Positions 22,628-31,710 of a stretch of DNA of 64,000 bases are shown piece after piece (position 1 is the first letter of the stretch; each line of letters opens with the position of its first letter). The DNA is from an uncultured Chloroflexota bacterium (lineage in GTDB: Bacteria > Chloroflexota > Chloroflexia > Thermomicrobiales > UBA6265), in the NCBI GenBank assembly GCA_937901745.1, contig CALGSZ010000057.1, positions 62,001 to 126,000 of the forward strand, in the 5' to 3' direction. The translations under genes and the position numbers were made by a program. A model generated the notes under the pieces. That model was not told the DNA's origin. It saw only the letters and a list, made by a program, of their open reading frames with translations, and did no database searches.

Positions 22628-23899
22628 ATGGAAGGCCGGACCTCGCGTCTAACGACGGGGTGGCTCGTGGTCGCGACGGTTACCGTCGTCTTGATGGTCG
22701 CCTCCGGCGCGCGGTTCTTGTTTGGCGTCGTGCTCAAGCCGGTCTCCGAGGAGTTCGGTTGGAGCCGGACCGACCTCTCCGCGGTCGTCCTCATCAACAT
22801 GCTCGTGCTCTCCGCCTGTCAGCCGTTCATCGGAGAGTTGGTCGATCGCTACGGGTCCCGCCGCGTGCTCCTGACCGGCATCGCCGCGCTCGTACTGACG
22901 CTCGTGCCGATCTCCTTCGCTCGCCAGCTTTGGCACTGGTACCTGCTGGCGGGAGTCCTGACCGCGTTTGGCATCGCCGCGACGAGCCCAGTCAATATCA
23001 CTTCGCTCATCAGCGGCTGGTTCACGCGCCGGCGCGGAACGGCGATGGCCATCGCCACCTCTGGATCGGCATTCGGCCAGCTCGTGATTGTGCCGGCTGC
23101 CGCGTTCACAGTTGACCGGACTGATTGGCAGACGGTTTACCGGCTGCTGGCGGTCGTGCTGCTCGTGGCGATCTTGCCCCTCGCCTTCGGCTTCATCCGG
23201 GAAGCGCCGGGCGCGCAGGCGGCGCGGGATCGAGGCGAGGAAGAGACCGGCCGGACGCTCCGCGAGGCACTCGACTCACCGCCGTTCTGGCTCTTGGCAT
23301 TCGGGTTCTTCGTCTGCGGCTTCACGATGGCGTTCGCTACCACGCACTTCCTGGCCTATGCCGACGACATGGGCATGGCACCAGTCGATGCCGCAAACGT
23401 CGTCGCCGTCACTGCTGTCTTCAGCATTGCTGGCAGCGTGCTGCTCGGGTTAGCCGCCGATCGCCGGCCACGGCAGCATGTCCTGGCCGTAACCTACGCC
23501 TTGCGCGGCATCGCGTTCGTGTTCCTCTTGCTCCTGCCGACTGGCCCGCTGACCTATATCTACGCGGTGGTCCTCGGCATCTCTTGGACGGCGACCACGC
23601 CGCTGACCGCCGCGATCACCGCCGATCTCTATGGCCGACGGCGGCTAGGCGTGATCTTCGGCACGATGTTCACGTTCATGAACATCGGCTTCGGCGCGGG
23701 GTCGTTCCTCGATGGCGTGGTCTACGATATGACGGGTGGCTACGATGCGGCGCTCGTGGCGAACGCGGCGCTCGGGCTCTTGGCAGCCGCCGCGGTTGTC
23801 GGTGTCACCGCGACCGCGACGCCCACCAGCCCGGCCACGTCAATTGCGTCGCCGGAGCGCGCAATTGCAAGCAGCCGTCTATCGGGCAACGTGAGCTAG
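22628..23899 (+). CDS. MFS transporter (oxalate/monocarboxylate-type)
   Basis: This encodes 423 residues from ATG 22628. Twelve hydrophobic helices are evident. The loop after helix 2 has DRYGSRRVLL, the MFS motif A (normally GxLaDrxGrrxxl), and the GWSRTDLSAV segment after helix 1 is typical of the oxalate/formate antiporter and monocarboxylate group. A second copy of the motif appears as ADRRPRQHVL after helix 8. It would be a secondary transporter in the inner membrane, with substrate unknown. It is divergent from gcvPB. Confidence 0.85.
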   Translation: MEGRTSRLTTGWLVVATVTVVLMVASGARFLFGVVLKPVSEEFGWSRTDLSAVVLINMLVLSACQPFIGELVDRYGSRRVLLTGIAALVLTLVPISFARQLWHWYLLAGVLTAFGIAATSPVNITSLISGWFTRRRGTAMAIATSGSAFGQLVIVPAAAFTVDRTDWQTVYRLLAVVLLVAILPLAFGFIREAPGAQAARDRGEEETGRTLREALDSPPFWLLAFGFFVCGFTMAFATTHFLAYADDMGMAPVDAANVVAVTAVFSIAGSVLLGLAADRRPRQHVLAVTYALRGIAFVFLLLLPTGPLTYIYAVVLGISWTATTPLTAAITADLYGRRRLGVIFGTMFTFMNIGFGAGSFLDGVVYDMTGGYDAALVANAALGLLAAAAVVGVTATATPTSPATSIASPERAIASSRLSGNVS

Positions 23900-23918
23900 G
23901 TCGAGGGAATCTGGGCGC

Positions 23919-24503
23919 GTGAATCCATACGTCTCATTCGGTCTCGCCATGTGCGTGATCGTCCTGATCTCGCTGGCGGCGACGGCCTACATGGCGGTCT
24001 ATTTCAACCGGCGCGCGAAGGCGGATATGGCCGCCGCGCTCGCGCCGCTGGCGGAGGTCGTTGGCGGCGAAGCCGACGTGGAGGAAGCCCGCGTCTCGGG
24101 CCGCTTCGCCGGTCACATCGCCGAGGGGCGGGTCCGGCAGACGGCCGGCGGGATGGGCCGAGTCTTCCAAGCGTTCGTCATCGACGGCGCCGGCGGCAGC
24201 CGTTGGACGTGGACGATGAGCCGGTCGAAGGATCCGGGCGGACCGGACTCGCCCGTCTTCGAAGGAGCCAGCCCGGAGCTCCAGGCGCGGCTCGAAGGCG
24301 ATCTCAAGGCACTCGCCGCGCATCCAACGCTCGCTCACGCGTGGCTCAAAGTCGAGTACGATCCCGCACCGGGACACATCCTGCTGACCAGGCCGATGCG
24401 GACACGGCGCGACCTGCCGTCCGCGAGCGCGTTCTCGGATTACCTCAAGGCGCTCGTGGCTATTGCCGACGGTAACCGCGCGGTCCAGCATCCGGATGGC
24501 TAA
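23919..24503 (+). CDS. hypothetical membrane-anchored protein
   Basis: This encodes 194 residues from GTG 23919, 19 bp after the MFS gene, so probably cotranscribed. One N-terminal hydrophobic helix (about 7-29) is followed by a cytoplasmic or extracytoplasmic domain of about 165 residues with no motif that I recognise. It includes RWTWTMSRS in the middle and an Asp/Pro-rich loop. No function is assigned. Confidence 0.6.
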   Translation: MNPYVSFGLAMCVIVLISLAATAYMAVYFNRRAKADMAAALAPLAEVVGGEADVEEARVSGRFAGHIAEGRVRQTAGGMGRVFQAFVIDGAGGSRWTWTMSRSKDPGGPDSPVFEGASPELQARLEGDLKALAAHPTLAHAWLKVEYDPAPGHILLTRPMRTRRDLPSASAFSDYLKALVAIADGNRAVQHPDG

Positions 24504-24610
24504 TGCGGCAATGATCGTGAGGTGAGGCGTCTGGCGAGTCTCTTGGGCTGAGACGCGCCGCGCGGCGAGGTTGGCCGCGACGCCATGAGTCCGGGATGGG
24601 GGAGGTCGGA

Positions 24611-26869
24611 GTGAGCGCTCCACTGACGTTCAACCCGCACGAGCTTCGGACCGCGGAGGCGGTGTTCGCCTGCCTGTTCCCTGCCGACGAGCATGGGCCG
24701 GGCGCGAGAGAGATCGGCGTCGTCACCTACGTGGATAGGGCGCTGGCGGGCGCCTACTCCCACCTGTCCGAGACCTACCGCCTCGGCTTGGCCGCACTCG
24801 ATCGCGCGGCCCGCGACCGCTGCGGTCAGCCGTTCGCCGATTGCTCCGTCACGGATCAGGTCGCGATTCTCGCTGCACTGGAGCGGGGTGAGCTGCCAGG
24901 GTTCCACACGCCGCCGCAGCGCGAGTTCTTCGACCTGCTGCGCACCCATTGCATCGAAGGGCTCTTCTCCGATCCGCTCTACGGCGGGAACCGCGACAAG
25001 CTCGGCTGGCGCGTTCTGGGGCACCCTGGCGTCTGGCTCGAGAACAGCGCGGAGGAGAACCTGAGCGAGGAGCCCGTTACGAAAGGCGGCGAAATCCGGA
25101 GCCTGGAGGATTACGGCTTCGATTTGAGCGGGCGCCGCTCCGGGGCGCTCGAGATTCCTGGCTATGACCCGCAGAAGTCGGTGGAGCCGCCGGATGGTCC
25201 CGCGGATGTGGTGCTGGTCGGCGTTGGCGGCGTCGGCGGGTTTATCGCCCCGATGCTCGCGCAAGCCGGTCTGCGCGTCGTCGGGCTGGAAGCCGGGCCG
25301 TGGCGCGCGCTCAGCGATTACCTACCGGACGAGCTTGGCCACGCCTACTACTGCCGCGCGGAGATGGGCCAGAAATTCCTTTCCGAGGGTCCGCGCTGGC
25401 GCCGATCACCGAATGAGCCGACGCAGGAGTGCACGTATTCCCTCGGCCGAATGGTCAACGGTGTCGGTGGCTCGATCATCCACTACGGCGCCTGGATGCG
25501 CCGCTTCTACCCGCACCATCTGAAGTGGCGCTCACACATCATCGAGCGGTGGGGAGAGAAGGCGATCCCGGAAGGCTGCACCGTCGCGGACTGGCCCTGG
25601 TCCTACGACGATCTCGAGCCGCATTTCACGGCGGTCGAGCAGGAGATTGGCGTCGCCGGAGACGAATCGAACCCGTTTATCACCCGCTCCAAGCCCCTGC
25701 CGCTGCCGCCGATGCGGTCGTTCCGGATGGGCGAACTCTTCCGCAAGGCCACCGAGCGCCTGGGTTTGCATCCCCATCCTGCCCCGGTCACGATGAATAC
25801 GATTCCGTACCATGGGTACCCCGCAACGACCTACTGCGCGTGGAACAACGGCTTCGGCGCGTGGGACGGCGACAAGTGGCACCCGGCGCTGACGCACGTC
25901 CCGGCGGCGCTGGCGACCGGCAACTTCGTGCTGCGCACCCATTGCCGGGTTCTGCGCGTGGTGACCAACAGCGACGGGCGGGCGATCGGCGTGGAGTATG
26001 TCGATGCGAACGGAAGGCGTCACGTGCAGCGCGCGGACGTCGTCATCCTCTGCGCCTACACCTTCGAGAACGTGCGGCTGCTCTTCCTCTCCGCCGATGA
26101 CAAGCACCCCGACGGGCTCGGGAACAACACCGGGCAGCTCGGCAAGCACCTGATGATCAAGCAGTTCACGCACGTGGACGGCGAGGTGCCCGGTGTCGTC
26201 TTCAATCGTCACACGGGGCCGGCGGCCCAGGCGATGATCCTCGACGACTACCTGGCTCCCTCGTTCGACTCGATGGCGGCCGGCGGCTTCATCGGCGGCG
26301 GGACGCTCGGCGCGGAGAATCAGTTCCTGCCAATTCAGATCGCGCGAGAGACGCTGCCGCCCGACGTGCCGCGCTGGGGCGCCAAGTACAAGGAGCACCT
26401 GCGCCGGTGGCAGCACTGGGCCGTTGTGCGCTGCCAACCGGACGCGCTCCCCTATGCCTTCCACACGCTCGATCTCGACCCGGAGCACCGCGACCGCTCC
26501 GGACTCGGCCTGCCGGTCATCCGCATCACCTACGACCTGCAGCCGAACGAGCTGCGCCAGGCGGACTTCTTCGCCGGCGTCTCCGAGCGGATCTTGCGCG
26601 AGATGGGCGCGACGAAAACCTGGCGCGGTCCGAGCTTCACCGGCGCCGGATCGTCGCACGACCTGGGCGGCTGCCGCATGAGCGACGACCCGACGGCCGG
26701 CGTCGTCAACCGGGAGCTGCGCGTCCACGACACGCCTGGTCTCTACGTCTTCAGCGGCGCCGTCTTCCCGACGTGTCCGGGCATCAACCCGACGTTGACC
26801 CTCTACGCGCTGTGCCGGCTCGCCACGCAGCGGCTGATCGAGCGCATGCGCGCCGGAGAGGAGCGCTAA
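24611..26869 (+). CDS. GMC oxidoreductase fused to gluconate 2-dehydrogenase subunit 3 domain
   Basis: This encodes 752 residues from GTG 24611, which has GGGGGAGG at good spacing; ATG 24596 is an alternative. Residues 1-150 match the gluconate 2-dehydrogenase subunit 3 family (FPADEHGPGA, FFDLLRTHCIEGLFSDPLYGGN). From about 195 a GMC flavoprotein begins with the FAD-binding GVGGVG loop. It ends with the catalytic His in SSHDLGGCRM and the paired Asn in GINPTLTL. These two parts are normally separate polypeptides of a membrane dehydrogenase whose third subunit is a cytochrome. There is no Tat signal and no cytochrome gene here. It probably oxidises a sugar or sugar acid. It is co-oriented with the crotonase and GH88 genes. 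Confidence 0.85.
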   Translation: MSAPLTFNPHELRTAEAVFACLFPADEHGPGAREIGVVTYVDRALAGAYSHLSETYRLGLAALDRAARDRCGQPFADCSVTDQVAILAALERGELPGFHTPPQREFFDLLRTHCIEGLFSDPLYGGNRDKLGWRVLGHPGVWLENSAEENLSEEPVTKGGEIRSLEDYGFDLSGRRSGALEIPGYDPQKSVEPPDGPADVVLVGVGGVGGFIAPMLAQAGLRVVGLEAGPWRALSDYLPDELGHAYYCRAEMGQKFLSEGPRWRRSPNEPTQECTYSLGRMVNGVGGSIIHYGAWMRRFYPHHLKWRSHIIERWGEKAIPEGCTVADWPWSYDDLEPHFTAVEQEIGVAGDESNPFITRSKPLPLPPMRSFRMGELFRKATERLGLHPHPAPVTMNTIPYHGYPATTYCAWNNGFGAWDGDKWHPALTHVPAALATGNFVLRTHCRVLRVVTNSDGRAIGVEYVDANGRRHVQRADVVILCAYTFENVRLLFLSADDKHPDGLGNNTGQLGKHLMIKQFTHVDGEVPGVVFNRHTGPAAQAMILDDYLAPSFDSMAAGGFIGGGTLGAENQFLPIQIARETLPPDVPRWGAKYKEHLRRWQHWAVVRCQPDALPYAFHTLDLDPEHRDRSGLGLPVIRITYDLQPNELRQADFFAGVSERILREMGATKTWRGPSFTGAGSSHDLGGCRMSDDPTAGVVNRELRVHDTPGLYVFSGAVFPTCPGINPTLTLYALCRLATQRLIERMRAGEER

Positions 26870-26870
26870 C

Positions 26871-27650
26871 GTGGCCGACGAGCGAATCCGCGTCGCCAGC
26901 GAAGGCGCGGTTGCGACGATCACGCTCGATCGCCCGGAAAAGCTGCATGCGCTCGACCCCGCGATGCTGCAACGATTGGGCGAGGTGATCGCGGAGATTG
27001 ACGGCAGCCAGGAAATTCGGGCCGTCATCGTGACGGCGTCGGGCGATCGTGCCTTCTGCGTCGGGGCCGATATCAACGCCTGGTCGGCGCTGCCGCCGCT
27101 CGAGATGTGGCGCCGCTGGGTGCGTGACGGACACCGCGTCTTCGATGCGCTCGCGCGTCTCCGCCAACCGACGATCGCCGCGCTCAATGGGTTCGCCTTC
27201 GGGGGCGGGTTGGAGCTGGCGCTTGCCTGCGACATTCGCATCGCCGCCGAGGGAGTGGAGCTGGCCGCGCCGGAAGTCAAGATCGGCACGCTGCCCGGCT
27301 GGGCGGGGACGCGACGGCTGCCGGCCATCATCGGCGTAGGCCGAGCCAAGCAGATGATCTTCACCGGCGCCCGAGTAGATGCCGCCATGGCCGAGCGCTG
27401 GGGGCTCGTCAACGAGGTCGTCCCCCGTGGCGACTTGATGGCGAGAGCGCAATCCCTAGCCGCGGAGATCGCGGCGAACGCGCCGATTGCCGTGCAGTTG
27501 GCGAAGCAGGCAATTGACGGGGCGCTCGGGGAGGGGACGGCAACCGCGCTGGAGGCGATGGCCGGCGCGCTGGCCGCCACCACCGACGATGGCCGCGAGG
27601 GCATCGCGGCGTTCCGCGGGAAGCGGTCACCGGTCTTCGAGAACCGCTAG
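26871..27650 (+). CDS. enoyl-CoA hydratase/isomerase family protein (crotonase)
   Basis: This encodes 259 residues from GTG 26871, one base after the preceding stop, with GAGAGGAG upstream. It has the crotonase signatures: AFCVGADINAW, which forms the first oxyanion-hole strand, and FGGGLELALACDIRIA, which carries the second glycine. A glutamate typical of hydratases is at AAPEVKIG. It would act on a 2-enoyl-CoA or related thioester. Its place between a sugar-oxidising flavoprotein and a glycosidase is odd for fatty-acid oxidation and suggests catabolism of a substituted substrate, but this is only an inference from context. Confidence 0.88.
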   Translation: MADERIRVASEGAVATITLDRPEKLHALDPAMLQRLGEVIAEIDGSQEIRAVIVTASGDRAFCVGADINAWSALPPLEMWRRWVRDGHRVFDALARLRQPTIAALNGFAFGGGLELALACDIRIAAEGVELAAPEVKIGTLPGWAGTRRLPAIIGVGRAKQMIFTGARVDAAMAERWGLVNEVVPRGDLMARAQSLAAEIAANAPIAVQLAKQAIDGALGEGTATALEAMAGALAATTDDGREGIAAFRGKRSPVFENR

Positions 27651-27681
27651 CGCCGAGCACGGGAAAGGGACTGGAGAGGGA

Positions 27682-28806
27682 ATGGCCGGGTTCGATCCAT
27701 CCACGCCGCTGGAGGAACGCGCGGCGGCGGCGCTGGAGTTCGCGCAAGGGCAGGTTCGCGCACTGATCACGAGTGAGCCGGACTTCTTCCCGATGTTCAC
27801 CGAAGGGGGGAAGTGGAAGCACGGCAAGGAAGCGTGGACCAACTGGTGCGAGGGCTTTCTGCCGGGGATGATGTGGATCTTCGCCCGGCGCACTGGCGAT
27901 GCCTCTTGGCGGGAGCGGGCCGAGCACTATTCGCGCTTGATCGAGCATCGCAAGCACGATCGAAATGTCCACGATCTCGGCTTCCTCTTCTGGTCGACGT
28001 ACCGGCGCTGGCATGAGTGGGAAGGGAATGCCGAGGCGCGGCAGGTGGTCATCACCGCCGGCCAGACGATGGGCCTTCGTTACAACGAGCGAGGTCGCTA
28101 TCTGCGCTCGTTCGTCGCGCCGGAGAGTACGTTCATCGACATCATGATGAACATCGGGATCATCTTCTACGCGGCGCGGGAGACCGGCGATGCCGATTTG
28201 TTGCGTCGCGTCACCAACCACTGCCTGACGACCCGCCGCTATCTCGTTCGGGGAGACGGGAGCACCGCGCACGAGGGCATCTTCGACCTCGAGACGGGCG
28301 AATTCCTGCGTCAATCCACCCACCAGGGCTGGCGCGGCGATTCGTCTTGGGCGCGCGGTCAATCCTGGGCAATCTATGGATTCGGCACCGCGTACCGGTT
28401 CTCGGAGGATCCGCGCTTTCTCGAAGTCGCCGAACGTTGCGCCGACTTCTACATCGAGCGGACGCCGCCGCATGGCGTGCCCCCGAACGACTGGGAGGAG
28501 CCGAATCCGCCGCGCCCGTACGAGTCCTCGGCGGCGGCGATCACGGCGAGCGGGCTGTTCCAGCTTTCCGAGCTAACGCGGGATCCGGCACGCAAGGCGC
28601 GGTACGCGGAGTACGCTCGAACGATCCTCTCGACGCTCCTCACGCCCGAGTTCCTTGCGGTCGAGACGCCTGGCTGGGAAGGCATCCTCAAGCACGGGGT
28701 CTACCACGAGAGACTCAAGCTGGGTGTGGACGAGAGTGTGATGTGGGGGGAGTACTTCTTCGTCGAGGCGCTCGACAAGCTGCTCGGCGCGCCGTGGGTC
28801 TCTTGA
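27682..28806 (+). CDS. glycoside hydrolase family 88 (unsaturated glucuronyl hydrolase)
   Basis: This encodes 374 residues from ATG 27682, with GGAGAGGGA upstream; the open frame extends back into the crotonase gene without a plausible start. It is an alpha6/alpha6 barrel protein. HDLGFLFW (D98) and STFIDIMMNI (D153) hold the two catalytic aspartates of the family, and RGQSWAIYGF and VMWGEYFFVEAL are other conserved segments. GH88 enzymes release the unsaturated uronic acid that polysaccharide lyases leave on oligosaccharides. There is no signal peptide, so it acts in the cytoplasm on imported oligosaccharides, which fits the ABC importer downstream. Confidence 0.93.
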   Translation: MAGFDPSTPLEERAAAALEFAQGQVRALITSEPDFFPMFTEGGKWKHGKEAWTNWCEGFLPGMMWIFARRTGDASWRERAEHYSRLIEHRKHDRNVHDLGFLFWSTYRRWHEWEGNAEARQVVITAGQTMGLRYNERGRYLRSFVAPESTFIDIMMNIGIIFYAARETGDADLLRRVTNHCLTTRRYLVRGDGSTAHEGIFDLETGEFLRQSTHQGWRGDSSWARGQSWAIYGFGTAYRFSEDPRFLEVAERCADFYIERTPPHGVPPNDWEEPNPPRPYESSAAAITASGLFQLSELTRDPARKARYAEYARTILSTLLTPEFLAVETPGWEGILKHGVYHERLKLGVDESVMWGEYFFVEALDKLLGAPWVS

Positions 28807-28853
28807 CGGCTGAACGGCGGAGGCAGGCAGGTTAGATCGGTTCTCCATAGCGC

Positions 28854-28940
28854 CGCGAAAATCGCGATAGAACCGCCAAGTGCGGTTCAGCTACGGCCCC
28901 CGCAAAGGCAGGGATTGCATCCCGGCTCGGGGGCCGTTTC
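28854..28940 (+). terminator. hairpin cluster ending in an intrinsic terminator after the GH88 gene
   Basis: Three hairpins follow each other: CGCGA-AAA-TCGCG (28854-28866), GAACCGC-CAAGT-GCGGTTC (28870-28888), and ACGGCCCCCG (28893-28902) pairing with CGGGGGCCGT (28928-28937), with GGGAT/ATCCC inside. The last ends in TTTCCTT and looks like a terminator. This occupies most of the first half of the 28807-29133 gap; the promoter and leader of the next operon fill the rest. Confidence 0.6.
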
Positions 28941-28941
28941 C

Positions 28942-28970
28942 TTGACTCCAGATGGGCCGGTGTGTATAAG
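28942..28970 (+). promoter_or_regulatory. promoter of the first sugar ABC operon
   Basis: TTGACT (28942-28947), a 17-bp spacer and TATAAG (28965-28970) match sigma-70 well. It directly follows the terminator. The transcript would have a leader of about 155 nt that contains a hairpin at 29071-29100 (CCGGAG/CTCCGG with GGCA/TGCC inside) and GAGGAGGAG before the start codon. Confidence 0.65.
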
Positions 28971-29133
28971 CCGTGAGCAAGGCTGACAATCGTTTGGCCA
29001 GAGCGCGGCGCGGATCGCGTCATTGGGGCGCATTTTCCCTGGTCGAGCGCACAGCCATGAATAGACAGGGCCGGAGGCTGGCATCGGTGCCAAGCTCCGG
29101 AATGGCACGCCGCATCAGCGAGGAGGAGCGACG

Positions 29134-30468
29134 ATGAAGAACGGTCCTGAAGCGGTGAATTCCCTGGTCATGGATGTCTTGCACGGCCGCCTCTCGCGGC
29201 GCGACGTCATGAAGCGGGCGGCGGCGATCGGCTTGAGCGCGTCCACCATCGGCATGCTGATGCGGATCAGCGAGGCCGCGGCGCAAGGCACGCCGGCGGC
29301 GGGCGGCTCGCTCGAAGTCTTCTCCTGGTGGACCTCTCCCGGCGAGGCGCCGGCGCTCCAGGCGCTCTTCGATGCCTTCCTCGCGCAGTATCCCGGCGTC
29401 GAGATCATCAACGCGGCCGTGGCCGGTGGCGGTGGCGGCGCGGCGCAGGCCGTTCTGCAGACGCGGCTGCAAGGCAACAACCCGCCGGACTCCTGGCAGT
29501 CGCATCCCGGGCATGAGCTGTTCGACCAGTATGTGGATGCCGGCTATTGCGAGCCCATCACTGATCTCTATACCAGCGAGGGGTGGACCGACGTCATGCC
29601 CGCGGGGCTGGTCGAGCAGGTCACGCGGGATGGCGAGCAGTACGCCATCGCGGTTGGCGTCCACCGCGGCAATGGCTTCTGGTACAACAAGCAGGTCCTC
29701 GCGGACGCCGGCATCGAAGTCGGCGAGACGATGACGATCGACGAGTTCATGCAGGCGGCGGAAACGCTGCAAGGGCGGGGCATCACGCCGCTCGCGCTCG
29801 GCAGCAAGGATGCCTTCGTTGCGGCGCAAACCTTCGAGAACACGCTCCTCGGCGTCGTTGGACCGGAGAACTACAACAAGCTCTTTGCCGGCGAGCTTTC
29901 CTGGGATGACGACTCCGTGAAAGAGGCGATGCAGGTCACTGCCCGGATGTTCGAGATGGTCAACTCCGACCACTCGGCGCTGACCTGGGACGGGGCGGTC
30001 GATCTCGTCATCCAGGGCAAGGCAGCCTTCAACTCGATGGGTGACTGGGCCTACGGCGAGTTCGTGGCCAAGAACGTGGTCGACAACATCGGCTGGGTGA
30101 GCCATCCCGGCACCGCCGGCTCGTTCGTCCTCGTCGTCGACTGCTTCACCTTGGCGCAGGGCGCTCCGAACGCGGAGAACGCGCGCAACTGGCTGCGCGT
30201 GATCGGCACGAAGGAGGCGCAGGAGGCGTTCAACCCGCTCAAGGGCTCGATTCCGGCGCGGACGGACGTGGATCAAAGCATCTTCTCCGCCTATCACCAA
30301 TGGTCGATGAACTCCTTCGCCAACGACATGCTGGTGCCGTCCGTCGCGCACGGGCAGGCCGCCTCGCCGCAGTTCAAGCAGGCGATGTACGACGCGGCGG
30401 CAGCGTTCCTGGTCGACAAGGACGTGGAGACTTTCGCGTTGATGCTCGTCGACGCTGCCGGCGCCTAG
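29134..30468 (+). CDS. sugar ABC transporter substrate-binding protein (Tat-type signal)
   Basis: This encodes 444 residues from ATG 29134 behind GAGGAGGAG. The N-terminus has LSRRDVMKRAAAIGLSAS at about 20-37, a twin-arginine-type signal, with probable cleavage after SEAAAQ near 50. The mature part is a family 1 extracellular binding protein of the glucose/mannose-binding subgroup (VFSWWTSPGEAPAL, PDSWQSHPGHE, GDWAYGEF). It would capture a sugar outside the membrane and deliver it to the two permeases downstream. Export by Tat implies folding before secretion. Confidence 0.9.
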   Translation: MKNGPEAVNSLVMDVLHGRLSRRDVMKRAAAIGLSASTIGMLMRISEAAAQGTPAAGGSLEVFSWWTSPGEAPALQALFDAFLAQYPGVEIINAAVAGGGGGAAQAVLQTRLQGNNPPDSWQSHPGHELFDQYVDAGYCEPITDLYTSEGWTDVMPAGLVEQVTRDGEQYAIAVGVHRGNGFWYNKQVLADAGIEVGETMTIDEFMQAAETLQGRGITPLALGSKDAFVAAQTFENTLLGVVGPENYNKLFAGELSWDDDSVKEAMQVTARMFEMVNSDHSALTWDGAVDLVIQGKAAFNSMGDWAYGEFVAKNVVDNIGWVSHPGTAGSFVLVVDCFTLAQGAPNAENARNWLRVIGTKEAQEAFNPLKGSIPARTDVDQSIFSAYHQWSMNSFANDMLVPSVAHGQAASPQFKQAMYDAAAAFLVDKDVETFALMLVDAAGA

Positions 30469-30488
30469 GCGAGCGTCGAATCGCGCAT

Positions 30489-30638
30489 GTCAGGAGCCGG
30501 GACCGAAACGGGGCGTCCGGGGTATCCTCTCCCCAATGGGCGAGTCTTCTTTCGTTGAGAGCCCTCGCCCCCGCGGGGACGAGACGAGACCGGCGATGGT
30601 CCGTCTCCGCCGATCGCCCCGATTCCCCGGCTCCTGAC
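30489..30638 (+). ncRNA. candidate branched RNA element between binding protein and permease genes
   Basis: An outer 13-bp perfect stem (30489-30501 with 30626-30638) leads through a small internal loop to a 7-bp stem (30509-30515 with 30615-30621). Inside that are three further hairpins: GGGG/CCCC (30519-30534), GGGCGAG/CTCGCCC (30538-30544 with 30564-30570) and CGGCG/CGCCG (30591-30595 with 30608-30612). Simple hairpins are common after binding-protein genes, where they raise the mRNA level of that gene over the permeases; a 150-nt multibranch is unusual. It could be a regulatory RNA or a degenerate mobile repeat. Confidence 0.45.
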
Positions 30639-30670
30639 CTCTCGTCTGTTGTCCCCTGAAGGAGCGGCGG

Positions 30671-31708
30671 ATGGCGACAGCGACACCGGTCACCAGAGAG
30701 ATCGCGCCAGCGGAGGTTCGCCGTGCCGGGCGATGGTCCCTGGAGCGTTTCGCGGCGCCCGGGCTGCTTTCGCCGTCGATCATCGCCATCTTCGTCTTCG
30801 TCTATGGCTTCATCGGCTACACGCTCTGGGTATCCGTCTCCAATTGGGGAACCAACCGGCGCGATCTCTCGTTGCGCCAGCCGCTGCTCGGCACGTATGA
30901 GGATCTCTTCGGCCAGACGCGGTTCCAAATCGATCTGCGGAACACCTTCGTCTTCACCGTCATCTTCCTCACGCTCTCGGTAGGCAGCGGACTGTTTCTG
31001 GCGATACTGCTGGACCGGCACGTCTTCGGCAGCGGCTTCTTCCGCAGCGTGTTCCTCTTCCCGTACGCGCTCTCGTTCATCACGACCGGCGTCGCCTGGC
31101 GCTGGATCTTCAACCCGGAGACGGGGATCAATCTCCTGCTCGACCAGCTCGGGGTGAACGCGCTGCTGGAGCGGCTTGGCGCTGGACCGCTGAAACCGGG
31201 TTGGATCACGGACCCGTCCGTCGTCTGGCAGGTAAACGGGGCGTTGGAGCGGGTGCTGCCCTTTACGTCGGCGATCAACGCGAAGCTCGGCATCCCGGTC
31301 GCGATGATTCCGGTTTGCATCGCGGCCGCTTGGCAACTCTCTGGCTTCGCGATGGCGATGTACCTCGCCGGACTCGGCTCGATCTCGCACGAGCTACGCG
31401 AAGCGGCGCAGCTTGATGGAGCGAGCGCCTGGCGAACCTACCGCGACATCATCATCCCACTGCTCAAGCCGATCACGATCAGCATCCTCGTGATCCTCGG
31501 GCACGTCTCGCTCAAGATCTTCGATTTGATCTTCGCGATGACCGGTAAGGGACCGGGGTTCGCCACGGACGTGCCGGGCATTTTCGTCTTCGACAAGATG
31601 TTCGGGGCGCAGCAGTACAACCTCGGCGCGGCGGCGTCGATCGTGATGCTGCTCCTCGTCTCGATCGTGGTCGTTCCCTATCTCATCCGCCAGCTGAAGG
31701 TGCTTTGA
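30671..31708 (+). CDS. sugar ABC transporter permease (MalF-like)
   Basis: This encodes 345 residues from ATG 30671 behind GAAGGAG. About six membrane helices are visible. The binding-protein-dependent permease loop that docks the ATPase reads EAAQLDGASAWRTYRDIIIPLLKP at about 240-265; its EAA-x3-G core is intact. It forms a heterodimer with the next gene product. No ATPase gene accompanies the pair. Confidence 0.92.
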   Translation: MATATPVTREIAPAEVRRAGRWSLERFAAPGLLSPSIIAIFVFVYGFIGYTLWVSVSNWGTNRRDLSLRQPLLGTYEDLFGQTRFQIDLRNTFVFTVIFLTLSVGSGLFLAILLDRHVFGSGFFRSVFLFPYALSFITTGVAWRWIFNPETGINLLLDQLGVNALLERLGAGPLKPGWITDPSVVWQVNGALERVLPFTSAINAKLGIPVAMIPVCIAAAWQLSGFAMAMYLAGLGSISHELREAAQLDGASAWRTYRDIIIPLLKPITISILVILGHVSLKIFDLIFAMTGKGPGFATDVPGIFVFDKMFGAQQYNLGAAASIVMLLLVSIVVVPYLIRQLKVL

Positions 31709-31710
31709 CG

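Noticed and set aside
25532..27604. 690-residue open frame antisense to the GMC fusion and crotonase genes
   Set aside because: It overlaps two genes with clear catalytic motifs; composition and lack of motifs mark it as a shadow.
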